From the NCBI RefSeq assembly GCF_019200975.1, contig NZ_JAHTMR010000017.1, positions 55,908-119,907 of the forward strand: a DNA stretch of 64,000 nt, read 5' to 3'. Under the pieces are notes generated by a model. It saw only the letters and a list, made by a program, of their open reading frames with translations. It did no database searches and was not told where the DNA came from. This DNA comes from Pseudomonas sp. PD9R (lineage in GTDB: Bacteria; Pseudomonadota; Gammaproteobacteria; Pseudomonadales; Pseudomonadaceae). A program made the translations under genes and the position numbers. Below, piece after piece: positions 49,945 to 58,714 of the stretch (the first letter of the stretch is position 1; each line of letters starts with the position of its first letter).

Positions 49945-51627
49945 ATGAGCATTGAACGCTGGCAAACCGCGTGGCGCCAACTGATCGCCCCCGGCTCGCC
50001 CTTTGAAGTGGTGACGCCAGACGACGGCGCGCCTCGTTATTTTCGCCACGCCGCCCACGACCTGTTGCAGGTGATCGACTCGGGTCGTGTCCACGGCGAC
50101 CGTGAGTTCTTGATCTGGCAGAAGCAACGCCTGACCTTCAATCAGTACTTCGATCAGGTCGACCGCCTCGCCGGGCAGATGATCGCCCGTTTTGGCCTGC
50201 AACCGGGCGAGCGGGTAGCGATTGCCATGCGCAACCAACCGGCATGGCTGGTGGCCTTCGCCGCGATCCAGCGTTGCGGCGCAGTGTGCGTGCCGCTCAA
50301 CAGCTGGGGCCTGCGCGACGAGTTGCAATACGCGTTGCAGGACAGCGGTTCACGCCTGCTGCTGTGCGACGAAGCGCGTCTCGATACCTTGCGCGACGAC
50401 CTGGCCCGCGAACAGCGCGCCACGATTGTCGTCGGGGCACAAAGCGGGGCATTACCCGAATATTGCCTGCGTTTCGAAGACCTGATCAGCGCCCCGGCAA
50501 TGCCGGTGCCAACACTGGAAATCGATCCCGACGCACCGGCGCTGATCCTCTACACCTCCGGCACCACCAGCCGCGCCAAGGGCGCAGTGTCCAGTCACCG
50601 GGCGATCTGCCAGGCACTCTTTGCCCTGGATTTCCAGGGCACATTTTGTGCCATGAGTTCGCCCGAGCGCATTGGCGTGGTGATCAACAGCGGTTACCCG
50701 CCCACCACGCTGGGGGCTGTTCCCCTGTTCCATGTCAGCGGCTTGCATGCACAGTTCCTCTCGGCCCTGCGCGGGGGGCGTCGCTTGCTGCTGATGTACA
50801 AGTGGGATGTGGAGCAGGCGCTGGACTTGATCCGCGAAGAGCGTTGCACCCAGTTCAACGGGGCGCCGGTCATGATGCAGCAATTGCTTGCATCGCCACG
50901 CTTTGGCGGCGAGCACACCGCCAGCTTGTTCGGCCTGGGACTTGGCGGCGGTGCGTCGTCCGCCGGGGTGTTGGACGACATGCTCAAGCTCAAGCCTGAC
51001 GCCGTCGGCGGTGCCGGCTACGGCCTGACCGAAAGCAACGGCATTGGGGCGGCCATCGGTGGTGATCCATTCGTGTACAAGCCAGCGACAGCAGGCTGGG
51101 CCTTGCCGATTGTCGACATTCGTATTGGTGCCGATCCACACCAGCCGCAGACGGCGGGCACTCGCGGGTTGATCTGGCTGCGTTCGCCGACCCTGATGAG
51201 CGCCTACTGGAATCTGCCCGAAGCCACTGCGCAAACCCTGCGCGACGGTTGGCTCGACACCGGCGATATCGGCTACCTCGACGACGAGGGCTTTCTGAGC
51301 ATTACCGGCCGGGTCAAAGAGTTGATCAACCGCGGTGGCGAGAAGATTTCCGCCGCTGAAATCGAGACCTGCATCCTCGATATGCCCGGTGTCCTGGAGG
51401 CGGCTGCTTTCGCCATCGCCGACCCGTTGCTGGGTGAGACGGTGGGGTTGGCCGTGCATGGCCAGGCATCGACGCTGCCCCAGGACTCACAGGTCTGCGC
51501 ATTCATCGCCGCGCGCCTGGCCGCCTACAAAGTGCCGGCGCAGGTCTATCGGGTACTCGAACCCTTGCCACGCAATGCCACCGGCAAGGTGCTCAAGGCA
51601 CAACTGCAAGAAAAGTTGGGCGCATAA
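49945..51627 (+). CDS. AMP-forming acyl-CoA ligase with unusual P-loop, 560 aa
   Basis: ANL-superfamily ligase that should activate a carboxylic acid to its CoA ester. Motifs are LILYTSGTTSRAKGAVSSH (~residues 196-214), GAGYGLTESNG (~355), GWLDTGDIGYLDDEGFLSITGRVKELINRGGEKIS (~435-470) and LPRNATGKVLKAQL (C-terminal Lys). The ATP loop is odd: most members have SGTTGxPKG, here SGTTSRAKG. The start at ATG has GGAG upstream; the longer frame runs through REP sequence and is rejected. Separated from the dehydrogenases by REPs, so it may have its own promoter. Confidence 0.87.
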   Translation: MSIERWQTAWRQLIAPGSPFEVVTPDDGAPRYFRHAAHDLLQVIDSGRVHGDREFLIWQKQRLTFNQYFDQVDRLAGQMIARFGLQPGERVAIAMRNQPAWLVAFAAIQRCGAVCVPLNSWGLRDELQYALQDSGSRLLLCDEARLDTLRDDLAREQRATIVVGAQSGALPEYCLRFEDLISAPAMPVPTLEIDPDAPALILYTSGTTSRAKGAVSSHRAICQALFALDFQGTFCAMSSPERIGVVINSGYPPTTLGAVPLFHVSGLHAQFLSALRGGRRLLLMYKWDVEQALDLIREERCTQFNGAPVMMQQLLASPRFGGEHTASLFGLGLGGGASSAGVLDDMLKLKPDAVGGAGYGLTESNGIGAAIGGDPFVYKPATAGWALPIVDIRIGADPHQPQTAGTRGLIWLRSPTLMSAYWNLPEATAQTLRDGWLDTGDIGYLDDEGFLSITGRVKELINRGGEKISAAEIETCILDMPGVLEAAAFAIADPLLGETVGLAVHGQASTLPQDSQVCAFIAARLAAYKVPAQVYRVLEPLPRNATGKVLKAQLQEKLGA

Positions 51628-51633
51628 CGCGTC

Positions 51634-51653
51634 CTTAGTCTTTCCGGACGATG
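51634..51653 (-). promoter_or_regulatory. Operator site 5: CATCGTC-CGGAAA-GACTAAG (minus strand)
   Basis: Shared motif seven bases after the ligase stop and 67 bases before the DUF1329 start. Confidence 0.7.
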
Positions 51654-51719
51654 TTGGGGCCGGCAGAACACGAACAATGGGTCCATACCACAAAGCCTTA
51701 TCAGCGAAGGAGGCAATAC

Positions 51720-53102
51720 ATGAAAATAACAAGAACAGGTCTCATGCTCGCGGTCGCAGTCACAGCCAATAGCGGGCTGATGGGTTATGCGCACGCCGAG
51801 GTGTCACCTCAAGAAGCCGCCAAACTGGGCAAGGAACTGACCTGTGTCGGCGCCGAGCAAGCGGGTAACGCCGAGGGCACCATTGCGCCGTACACCGGCA
51901 AATATCTGGGTGAAGTGCCGGGCTGGAGTCATGTGAAGTTCTCCGGCGACCAGCCGGTTGATCCCTACGCTGCCGAGAAGCCGATCGTGGTCATCACGGC
52001 GGCCAACATGAGCCAGTACGAGTCGCACCTGACCGAAGGGCAAAAAGCCCTGCTGAAAAAGTACCCGACGACCTACAAGATGAACGTCTACCCCACTCAC
52101 CGGGACTTCCGCTACCCCGATTACGTCTGCCGCCGCGCGATGGACAATGCATTGCACGCCAAGCTGGTCAACGACGGTGCAGGTTTCACCGGGATAGGCC
52201 AGATACCGTTCCCGATCCCGAAAAACGGCATGGAATTGCTGTGGAATCAGCAACTGCCGGCACGTGCCTATACCGAGGAAAAAACCTCCGACCTGGCGTC
52301 GGTCCTGCCCAACGGCAGCATTGGCTGGGGGCGCGCCTTCGCGCGTAACCTGGCGCCGCCCAACTCACCGACCGTGGACTCAAGGGATGGCGACGGGATT
52401 GTGTCCTATAGCAATAACATGACCCTGAAACCGGCTCGCGACAATGGCACCCTCAGCATTGCTCATGAACCCTACAACTTCGGCACCGGTTCGCGTCAAG
52501 CCTGGTCTTACAGTCCGTCGACGCGACGCGTGCGGCAACTGCCGGGTTACGGCTACGATCAGCCGATGATTGGCACCAACGGCACGATGACCGTCGACGA
52601 GGACCGCTTGTTCAACGGCTCACCGGAGCGTTTTACCTGGAAGCTGATCGGCAAGCGTGAAATCTACAGCCCCGCCAACGCGTTCAAGGCTAACGCCGGG
52701 ACCGTGAAGTACGCCGACATCCTGACGCCCAACCATCCCAACCCGGACTTCATGCGGTATGAATTGCGCCGCGTGTGGGTACTGGAAGCTGACTTGAAGG
52801 AAGGCTTCCGTCATGTCTATGGTAAGCGTGTGCTGTTCCTCGACGAAGACACCTGGCACGCAGTGATGGCCGACAACTACGATGCCCGTGGGCAGCTGTG
52901 GAAACACGCCATGATCAACTACTACTACCATCCCGACATGAACGCCTGGCAGGCCGGTTCGCAGTTCTTCATGGACCTGAACTCCGGCCAGTACACCGGC
53001 TACGGCATGACCAACGAACAGAAGAAAGGCCCAATCCTCAACGAAGGCAAATTCACCCCGGACCAGTACACTGCGGATGCGGCGCGGGCTATCGGGCGGT
53101 AA
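51720..53102 (+). CDS. DUF1329 family exported protein, 460 aa
   Basis: Periplasmic or outer-membrane-associated protein of the DUF1329 family (LolA/LolB-like fold). The signal peptide ends GYAHA at ~residue 26. Typical stretches are FPIPKNGMELLWNQQLPARAY, RRVRQLPGYGYDQP, YELRRVWVLEADLKEGFRHVYGKRVLFLDEDTWHAV and YDARGQLWKHAMINYYYHPD. DUF1329 proteins occur with DUF1302 proteins in gene clusters for hydrophobic compounds such as steroids; here the DUF1302 gene is at 59,860. A role in carrying the substrate or envelope lipids is inferred. A GGAGG site precedes the ATG; own terminator. Confidence 0.9.
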   Translation: MKITRTGLMLAVAVTANSGLMGYAHAEVSPQEAAKLGKELTCVGAEQAGNAEGTIAPYTGKYLGEVPGWSHVKFSGDQPVDPYAAEKPIVVITAANMSQYESHLTEGQKALLKKYPTTYKMNVYPTHRDFRYPDYVCRRAMDNALHAKLVNDGAGFTGIGQIPFPIPKNGMELLWNQQLPARAYTEEKTSDLASVLPNGSIGWGRAFARNLAPPNSPTVDSRDGDGIVSYSNNMTLKPARDNGTLSIAHEPYNFGTGSRQAWSYSPSTRRVRQLPGYGYDQPMIGTNGTMTVDEDRLFNGSPERFTWKLIGKREIYSPANAFKANAGTVKYADILTPNHPNPDFMRYELRRVWVLEADLKEGFRHVYGKRVLFLDEDTWHAVMADNYDARGQLWKHAMINYYYHPDMNAWQAGSQFFMDLNSGQYTGYGMTNEQKKGPILNEGKFTPDQYTADAARAIGR

Positions 53103-53125
53103 GCACTGCTACGTTGCAAAGACCA

Positions 53126-53160
53126 AAGCCCCATCGGATGCCGATGGGGCTTTTTTTTTG
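53126..53160 (+). terminator. Terminator of the DUF1329 gene
   Basis: AAAGCCCCATCGG/CCGATGGGGCTTT stem followed by nine Ts. Confidence 0.93.
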
Positions 53161-53230
53161 GATAAGGGGCCGCTTCGCAACCCAGCGCAAGCAAGCTACC
53201 TCGCCACAGGTCGTTTGTAATCGCGGCCCT

Positions 53231-53515
53231 TCAATCAGGCCCACGCTCCAGCACTTTCGTCACGTCATCGATCACGGCTTTGCTCATCGCTGTCAGGTAA
53301 TGGGCGGCCCAGGCGTGGCGGTCGGTGTTTTTGGCGTAGGCGGCGTCCAGCGTGAGTTCCTTGGCGAGGTACAACAGATTCGAGGCTTGGGCCAGTGCGT
53401 CGACGAGGGGCACGCCGCGACTGACATGGAACAGCGCCTGGTTTGAGCAATAGATGAAGGGGGTGAGGCCGATGGTTTTGAGTTGTGAAGGGTCGGGCGG
53501 GGTTTTTTTGCTCAT
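53231..53515 (-). CDS. DUF3077/DUF6124 family small protein, 94 aa
   Basis: Small helical Pseudomonas-specific protein (LTPFIYCSNQALFHVSRGVPLVDALAQASNLLYLAKEL ... HAWAAHYLTAMSKAVIDDVTKVLE). The family has no proven function and usually occurs in several copies per genome. CAGGAG precedes the ATG. Its upstream region contains a long hairpin and a repeated GTTACCACAC motif. It is not obviously part of the catabolic island and interrupts it between the DUF1329 and MFS genes. Confidence 0.82.
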   Translation of the reverse strand: MSKKTPPDPSQLKTIGLTPFIYCSNQALFHVSRGVPLVDALAQASNLLYLAKELTLDAAYAKNTDRHAWAAHYLTAMSKAVIDDVTKVLERGPD

Positions 53516-53537
53516 GGTGTAGCTCCTGGGTTTGAGG

Positions 53538-53742
53538 AGCTGCCAGTTTCGTTACCACACGAAAGGGGTGGCAGCTGTACGCAGGGTGGTAAACCGGGAA
53601 CCAAGGAAACCGGCACGCCCGAAGACGTCCCACGCACAGCCGCCATAATTCAGGATCGCAGGCAGATGCCTGTGCTCATGATGCGAATGCTGTTGCGCTG
53701 GTTTCACCGGGTTACCACACCCGATCGCTGAATGGTCAGCGA
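53538..53742 (-). promoter_or_regulatory. Structured leader upstream of the DUF3077 gene
   Basis: An AGCTGCCA/TGGCAGCT stem (53,538-53,576) encloses a TTTCG/CGAAA stem with loop TTACCACA, directly before the ribosome binding site. A second hairpin TCGCTGA/TCAGCGA lies at 53,725-53,742. GTTACCACAC occurs twice, at 53,551 and 53,711. The rest of the 53,516-54,196 gap is a REP pair and the MFS terminator; no gene seen. Confidence 0.5.
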
Positions 53743-53894
53743 CGTCCGGAGACTACCCCGTCGAAGAAAAGCGCAACAAGGCATCAAAGTGCCCAAAAGC
53801 AAGATTCGGAGTTTGCCTACAAGGTCTGTGGGCGTCATCCGAAATTCCGACACTTAAAGTAAACGCGACTAAACGTGGATAGCGATTTAATGAG

Positions 53895-54004
53895 CCCCTT
53901 GTAGGAGCGAGCTTGCTCGCGATGGACTTCAGGGCGACGCGTTTATCCAGCAAACAAGCGTTATCGTTAACGTCCATCGCGAGCAGGCTCGCTCCTACAA
54001 GGGG
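53895..54004. repeat. Inverted REP pair
   Basis: CCCCTTGTAGGAGCGAGCTT and its inverse, with GATGGACTTCAGGGCGACGC...GTTAACGTCCATC inner arms, a ~110-base palindrome. Confidence 0.88.
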
Positions 54005-54138
54005 TAGCGTTCGCTTCCAGCTGCGAATAATCCCGAAAGCTGAGCCGCCAGACCCCGTCGACACGTTCAATCTTATCGAGGTAGCGAATTCTTTCTCATG
54101 AAGATCCAGAGCGTCTTGCCCGGCAATACGTGAAGAAC

Positions 54139-54176
54139 CAAAAAAAAACCGCTGGAACCCGACAGGGTTTCAGCGG
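54139..54176 (-). terminator. Terminator of the MFS gene at 54,197
   Basis: On the minus strand CCGCTGAAACCC/GGGTTCCAGCGG with one mismatch followed by eight Ts, 20 bases past the stop. Confidence 0.9.
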
Positions 54177-54196
54177 CGCGGTGATGCGGCAAAGGG

Positions 54197-55525
54197 TCAG
54201 GCAGTCACGGTTTGCACAGGCGTGAGCAGCGCGGCGGGGTTTTTCATCTGTTGGCGGTAACGCGGCAGCGCCATCGCCAGGAACACGCTGGCCAGTGCCA
54301 GCATCGATACCGAAGAGGCCAGGGCATAACGCAAGGAGTCAGTGCCAAGGCTTGGTGCAAGCCAGTCGCTCATCATCCCCACGAACAGCGGCCCGACTCC
54401 GACCCCCAGCAGGGTCATGGACATCAGGAAAATGGCTGTGGCCTGGGCCAGTCGCGTCGGCGCAAACAGGTGGGTAATGGCGCTGATGCACGGTGTTGCC
54501 CACCACACGCCAAAGAAGGAGAAACCGCCGTAGAACAGGAACGCTTGCGGCACGCCGATGCTGGCGACATGAAACGCCGTGCCTTGGGGCCAGAGGAAGT
54601 ACGCCAGGGCGAAAGGAATGCTGATCAGTGTACCCAGCAACGGCACGCCGATTTGCCAACCTGCGTCGCGCCGCGTCATGCGGTCGGTCAGCATGCCGCA
54701 CACCAGGGTGCCGATGGTTGCGCCGGTGCCACCCGCTACGCCCACCAGAACCCCGGCCTCTTGCATGTTGAGCCCGTGGGAACGGATCAAAAAGCTCGGG
54801 CTCCAGGTGCCAATGGCGTAGCCCGCAATCGCCGCCGCGCCGCCGGTGAGTACCAGCCACAGAAACGAGGGTGTCTGGAGCAACTCGACGAGGGTCTTGA
54901 ACCAGCCAGCCTGTTGCGCGGCGACCTCGTCCAGCGGCACTACGCGCGTGGGCGCACGCACCGTCAACATAAGCAGCAGGCCGAGGAGAATTCCGGGAGC
55001 ACCGATCAACAAGAAGGCATAGCGCCAACCATGGTGCTGGGCGATCCAGCCACCCAGGCCCAGGCCGACAATCGCGCCCAGGCTGGAACCGAGCATCAGC
55101 ACCGACATCGCGGTGGAGCGGCGATTCGGCGGGTACAAATCCGAGACCATCGCCACCGACGGTGCGGTGCCACCGGCCTCGCCAACAGCCACGCCAACCC
55201 GCGCCAGCACCAGGGTCAGGAAGCTGCCGGCCATCCCGCAAAGCATGGTCATCAGGCTCCAGGCTATGCAGCTGAGCGCAATCACCGGCTTACGCCCGAT
55301 ACGGTCCGACAGACGCCCCAGCGGGAAACCGAACACGGTATAGAACACCGCAAAGGTGACGCCCGAAAGCAGACCTATCTGGGTATCGGAAATGCCGAAT
55401 TCGAGCTTCACCGGCTCGATCAGAATCGCCATCAACTGCCGGTCGATGTAGTTGAACACATAGATGCTGGCGAGCACGAAAAGCGCGTAGTGCGTTCGCC
55501 ATGTCACGGGGGTGGATTGGTTCAC
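54197..55525 (-). CDS. MFS transporter, spinster type, 442 aa
   Basis: Twelve-helix permease, paralogue of the 28,409 protein. GTG at 55,525 is taken as start (protein begins MNQSTPVTW) because GGGAG lies at nine bases. The first in-frame ATG, at 55,588, falls inside an operator copy and lacks a ribosome binding site. Motifs are FNYIDRQLMAILIEPVKLEFGISDTQIGL, GFPLGRLSDRIGRKPVIAL (motif A) and DLYPPNRRSTAMSVLMLGSSLGAIVGLGLGG. It probably transports the pathway substrate or a product. Divergent from the Old Yellow Enzyme operon. Confidence 0.87.
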   Translation of the reverse strand: MNQSTPVTWRTHYALFVLASIYVFNYIDRQLMAILIEPVKLEFGISDTQIGLLSGVTFAVFYTVFGFPLGRLSDRIGRKPVIALSCIAWSLMTMLCGMAGSFLTLVLARVGVAVGEAGGTAPSVAMVSDLYPPNRRSTAMSVLMLGSSLGAIVGLGLGGWIAQHHGWRYAFLLIGAPGILLGLLLMLTVRAPTRVVPLDEVAAQQAGWFKTLVELLQTPSFLWLVLTGGAAAIAGYAIGTWSPSFLIRSHGLNMQEAGVLVGVAGGTGATIGTLVCGMLTDRMTRRDAGWQIGVPLLGTLISIPFALAYFLWPQGTAFHVASIGVPQAFLFYGGFSFFGVWWATPCISAITHLFAPTRLAQATAIFLMSMTLLGVGVGPLFVGMMSDWLAPSLGTDSLRYALASSVSMLALASVFLAMALPRYRQQMKNPAALLTPVQTVTA

Positions 55526-55585
55526 TGCGGGTGCTCCCGGTCTTGTTCTAATTAATTCGATGCTCAGCGTGTCGCGGTTTTTTTT

Positions 55586-55604
55586 CATCGTCCGTTCAGA
55601 CCAT
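55586..55604 (+). promoter_or_regulatory. Operator site 6: CATCGTC-CGTTCA-GACCAT
   Basis: Same 14-base core as site 4, 61 bases upstream of the MFS GTG start. Confidence 0.7.
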
Positions 55605-55644
55605 TTTTTCCGTCCCCGGACAAGCTGCGCACACGATAGCGAAC

Positions 55645-55663
55645 CTAGTCTTGTCGGACGATG
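55645..55663 (-). promoter_or_regulatory. Operator site 7: CATCGTC-CGACAA-GACTAG (minus strand)
   Basis: Second site in the MFS/Old Yellow Enzyme divergent promoter, 41 bases from site 6 and 116 bases before the OYE start. Confidence 0.7.
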
Positions 55664-55778
55664 TTTCGCTCGCGTTCAGCGTCAATCATTCAGCCCATAT
55701 TCGCTGGCGTGCCAGCGCTTGCCCCGTTGTGGCGAGCCCTGCGACAGCCTGAAAACAATAAGAAGCTGAGGAATTGAA

Positions 55779-56864
55779 ATGAGCGTCTTGTTCGAGCCGA
55801 TCGCGTTGGGCGAACTGCAACTGGCCAACCGCATCGTCATGGCACCCATGACGCGCAGTCGCGCCCTTGCCGATGCCGTGCCCGGCAGCGCCATGGTCGA
55901 GTACTACCGCCAGCGTGCCAGTGCCGGACTGATTGTCGCCGAGGGTACGGCGCCGTCTGCCAGCGGTCTGGGCTATTGCCGCACGCCGGCCATCTACAGC
56001 AACGAACAGATGGCCGGTTGGCAGCAGGTCACTGAGGCGGTGCATGCCGAGGGCGGGCGGATTGTCCTGCAACTGATGCACGTCGGTCGCGCCGCCAGCC
56101 AGCACAACAAACCAACGGGGGCGGCCACGGTAGCACCATCGGCGCTGCGGGCGCGCACCCAAGTGTTCAGCGATGCCGCGGGCCTGGTGGACACCGACGA
56201 GCCGCAGGCGCTGACATTGCAAGGCATCGGCGATGTCATCGAAGACTATCGCCAGGCGGCATTGAATGCCCGTCAGGCCGGCTTCGACGGTGTCGAGCTG
56301 CACTGCACCAGCGGCTATCTGCCCATGCAATTCATGGCCTCGGGCAGCAATCAGCGCAGCGATGCCTACGGCGGTGACGTGACAGGGCGGGTGCGTTTTG
56401 CCCAGGAAGTGATCGAGGCCATGGCCAGTGCCATTGGTGCCGGACGCGTCGGTTTTCGCCTGTGCCCAGGCAACCCCTACAACGACATCGACGACCTCGA
56501 TCCGGCAGCCACGGCGGCCGCGTTATGTGAGGCCGTGGCGCCGTTGGGCCTGGCCTATCTGCACATCATGCGCTCGCCTTTGGTTGACCTTGATGCCTTC
56601 GCCCTGGCGCGCAAGCACAGCCCCCATGCGTTGATTCTCAACGATGGTTTCGACGGCCCTTCGGCCAGCGCCGCTCTCGCGTCGGGCGAGGGGGCTGCTG
56701 TGTCGTTTGGCCGTCACTTTATAGCCAACCCCGATCTGGTGGAGCGCTTGAAGCGCGGTCTGCCTTTGAGTCGTTTTGATCGCAAGACTCTCTACACGCC
56801 GGGCTCGGCCGGCTACTCGGATTACCCCGCCTATCAAGCAATCGCCCAGGAGACGGCGCAATGA
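55779..56864 (+). CDS. Old Yellow Enzyme family FMN oxidoreductase, 361 aa
   Basis: FMN-dependent alkene reductase or dehydrogenase of the NemA/XenB-like OYE class. Features are LFEPIALGELQLANRIVMAPMTRSRA (~residues 4-29), LQLMHVGRAASQ (~97-108), FDGVELHCTSGYLPMQFM (with the His-x3-Gly-Tyr of the active site), SNQRSDAYGGDVTGRVRF and VSFGRHFIANPDLVERL. In bile-acid pathways an OYE can remove or add the delta4 double bond of 5-beta steroids; whether this one does so is unknown. It overlaps the next ligase gene (ATGA). Confidence 0.9.
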   Translation: MSVLFEPIALGELQLANRIVMAPMTRSRALADAVPGSAMVEYYRQRASAGLIVAEGTAPSASGLGYCRTPAIYSNEQMAGWQQVTEAVHAEGGRIVLQLMHVGRAASQHNKPTGAATVAPSALRARTQVFSDAAGLVDTDEPQALTLQGIGDVIEDYRQAALNARQAGFDGVELHCTSGYLPMQFMASGSNQRSDAYGGDVTGRVRFAQEVIEAMASAIGAGRVGFRLCPGNPYNDIDDLDPAATAAALCEAVAPLGLAYLHIMRSPLVDLDAFALARKHSPHALILNDGFDGPSASAALASGEGAAVSFGRHFIANPDLVERLKRGLPLSRFDRKTLYTPGSAGYSDYPAYQAIAQETAQ

Positions 56865-58714
56865 ACCTGAACGAATTGTCCGACGTTTTGCCGACCCGCC
56901 CGGTGCCGCGCGAGCAGACCCAGGCCTTGCTCGACCAGCGCTCGGCCGCCGCCGGGCTGATCAAACCGGGCGACCACTACACCCTGGCCGATCGCCTGGA
57001 ACATCAGGCCCGTGACCACGGCCAGCGGCCATTCCTGATTTACGGCGAGCAGACCCTGAGCTACGCCGAGGTCGACGCGCGGGCCAATCAAATGGCCCAC
57101 ACCTTTTATGCCAATGGCCTGCGCGCCGGCGATGTCTGCGCCCTGGCCATGGAAAACCGCCCGGCGTTTTTCTGCACCTGGTTCGGCCTGGTCAAACTCG
57201 GGGTGGTGGTGGCTTTCATCAACACCCAGGTCAACGGCCGTCCGCTGCTGCATGCACTGCAAACCACTGACGCCAAGGCGTTGGTAGTCGGTGAGGAATG
57301 CCTGGCCAATGTGCAGGCCACCGAAGGCTTTCCCGACTTGCCGTGCTGGCTGATTCACGACCCGGAAAATCCCTGGACGGGACCGCTGCCCAAAGGCATC
57401 GACGGGCATTTCGATGCCCGCCTGGAGAAAGCCCCACGCACGCCGTTCCCGCGTGATATCCGTGCGCACATCGAGGCGCAGACGCCAACCCTGCTGATCT
57501 TTACCTCGGGCACTACCGGCCTGCCCAAGGCGGCGCGCTACAGCCACATGCGCTGGATGTCCTCGGGCGATGTGATGGAAGCCACCCTCAAGATCACATG
57601 TGAGGATGTGTTCTATTGCTGCCTGCCGCTGTACCACGGCGCAGCCGCCACTTCGGTGACTTCTACCGCGCTGCGGGCCGGCGCTGCCATTGTGGTGCGC
57701 CGCAAGTTCAGCGTGCGTGAGTTCTGGAACGACGTGGCGCGTTATCAGATCAGCATCTTCCAGTACATCGGCGAGATCTGCCGCTACCTGCTCAACCAGC
57801 CGGTGCAAACCGGCGAGCGTGAGCACAGCCTGCGCTGCATGCTCGGTGCCGGTTTGTCGCCCGATTCCTGGCAACGCTGGCTGGAGCGCTTCGGCCCGAT
57901 CCAGGTTTTCGAGGGTTGGGGCGCCACCGAGGCCAATGCCGCGGTGATCAACGTCGACAACTATTTCGGTTCCTGCGGACGCGTGCCGGACTGGAACAAG
58001 ACCAACCTGCGGCTGGTGCGTTACGACGTTGAAAACGACTGCCACCCACGGGACGAAAACGGTTTCTATCAGGTCTGCAACGTGGGCGAGATTGGCGAGG
58101 CCATGGGCTTTATTGTCGATCACCCGGAAATTGGCGGCGGGCGTTTCGAGGGCTACACCTCAGCCGAGGCCACCGAGAGCAAAATCCGTCGCAATGTTTT
58201 TCGCGAGGGCGATGCTTATTGGAGTTCCGGCGACTTGATGCGTGAGGATGCCGACGGGTACTGCTATTTCGTCGACCGCATCGGCGATACCTTTCGCTGG
58301 AAAAGCGAGAACGTCTCGACCCTGGAAGTGGCCGACGCCCTGAGCGATTTGTCGGGTCTTGAATTGATCAACGTCTACGGCGTCAAGGTGCCGGACAACG
58401 AAGGCCGCGCCGGCATGGCTGCGGTGTTGATGCAAGCAGACCAGGCGTTCGATCCAGAGGCTTTGTATGCCCTGGCCGAAACGCGCCTGCCGCGCTATGC
58501 GACCCCGGTGTTTGTGCGTGTCACCCAGGCGGCAGACCTGACCGCCAGCTACAAACTGCGCAAGGTCGATCTGCAGCGCCAGGGTTATTGCCCGAACCTG
58601 TGCAGCGATCCGCTGTTCATCCGTGACGACCAGGCCCGCACCTATGTGCCCTATTCGGCAGAGGCCCTGACGCGGGCTGGCCTGACACCTTTTGCGGTGG
58701 CCGACCATGACTGA
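56861..58714 (+). CDS. FATP/FadD6-type acyl-CoA synthetase, 617 aa
   Basis: AMP-forming acyl-CoA ligase of the very-long-chain/FATP subgroup, which includes bile-acid and steroid-acid ligases. Motifs are LLIFTSGTTGLPKAARYSHMR (~residues 208-228), QVFEGWGATEANA (~348-360), and YWSSGDLMREDADGYCYFVDRIGDTFRWKSENVSTLEV (the FATP signature, ~451-488). Unlike the 49,945 ligase, its ATP loop is canonical. It is coupled to the OYE gene by ATGA and to the next gene by an 8-base overlap. A role in activating the side chain of a bulky cyclic acid is inferred. Confidence 0.9.
   Translation: MNLNELSDVLPTRPVPREQTQALLDQRSAAAGLIKPGDHYTLADRLEHQARDHGQRPFLIYGEQTLSYAEVDARANQMAHTFYANGLRAGDVCALAMENRPAFFCTWFGLVKLGVVVAFINTQVNGRPLLHALQTTDAKALVVGEECLANVQATEGFPDLPCWLIHDPENPWTGPLPKGIDGHFDARLEKAPRTPFPRDIRAHIEAQTPTLLIFTSGTTGLPKAARYSHMRWMSSGDVMEATLKITCEDVFYCCLPLYHGAAATSVTSTALRAGAAIVVRRKFSVREFWNDVARYQISIFQYIGEICRYLLNQPVQTGEREHSLRCMLGAGLSPDSWQRWLERFGPIQVFEGWGATEANAAVINVDNYFGSCGRVPDWNKTNLRLVRYDVENDCHPRDENGFYQVCNVGEIGEAMGFIVDHPEIGGGRFEGYTSAEATESKIRRNVFREGDAYWSSGDLMREDADGYCYFVDRIGDTFRWKSENVSTLEVADALSDLSGLELINVYGVKVPDNEGRAGMAAVLMQADQAFDPEALYALAETRLPRYATPVFVRVTQAADLTASYKLRKVDLQRQGYCPNLCSDPLFIRDDQARTYVPYSAEALTRAGLTPFAVADHD

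Noticed and set aside
53753..54070. Minus-strand ORF of 105 codons
   Set aside because: Formed largely by a REP palindrome (LVGASLLAMDV is the usual REP translation); no ribosome binding site.
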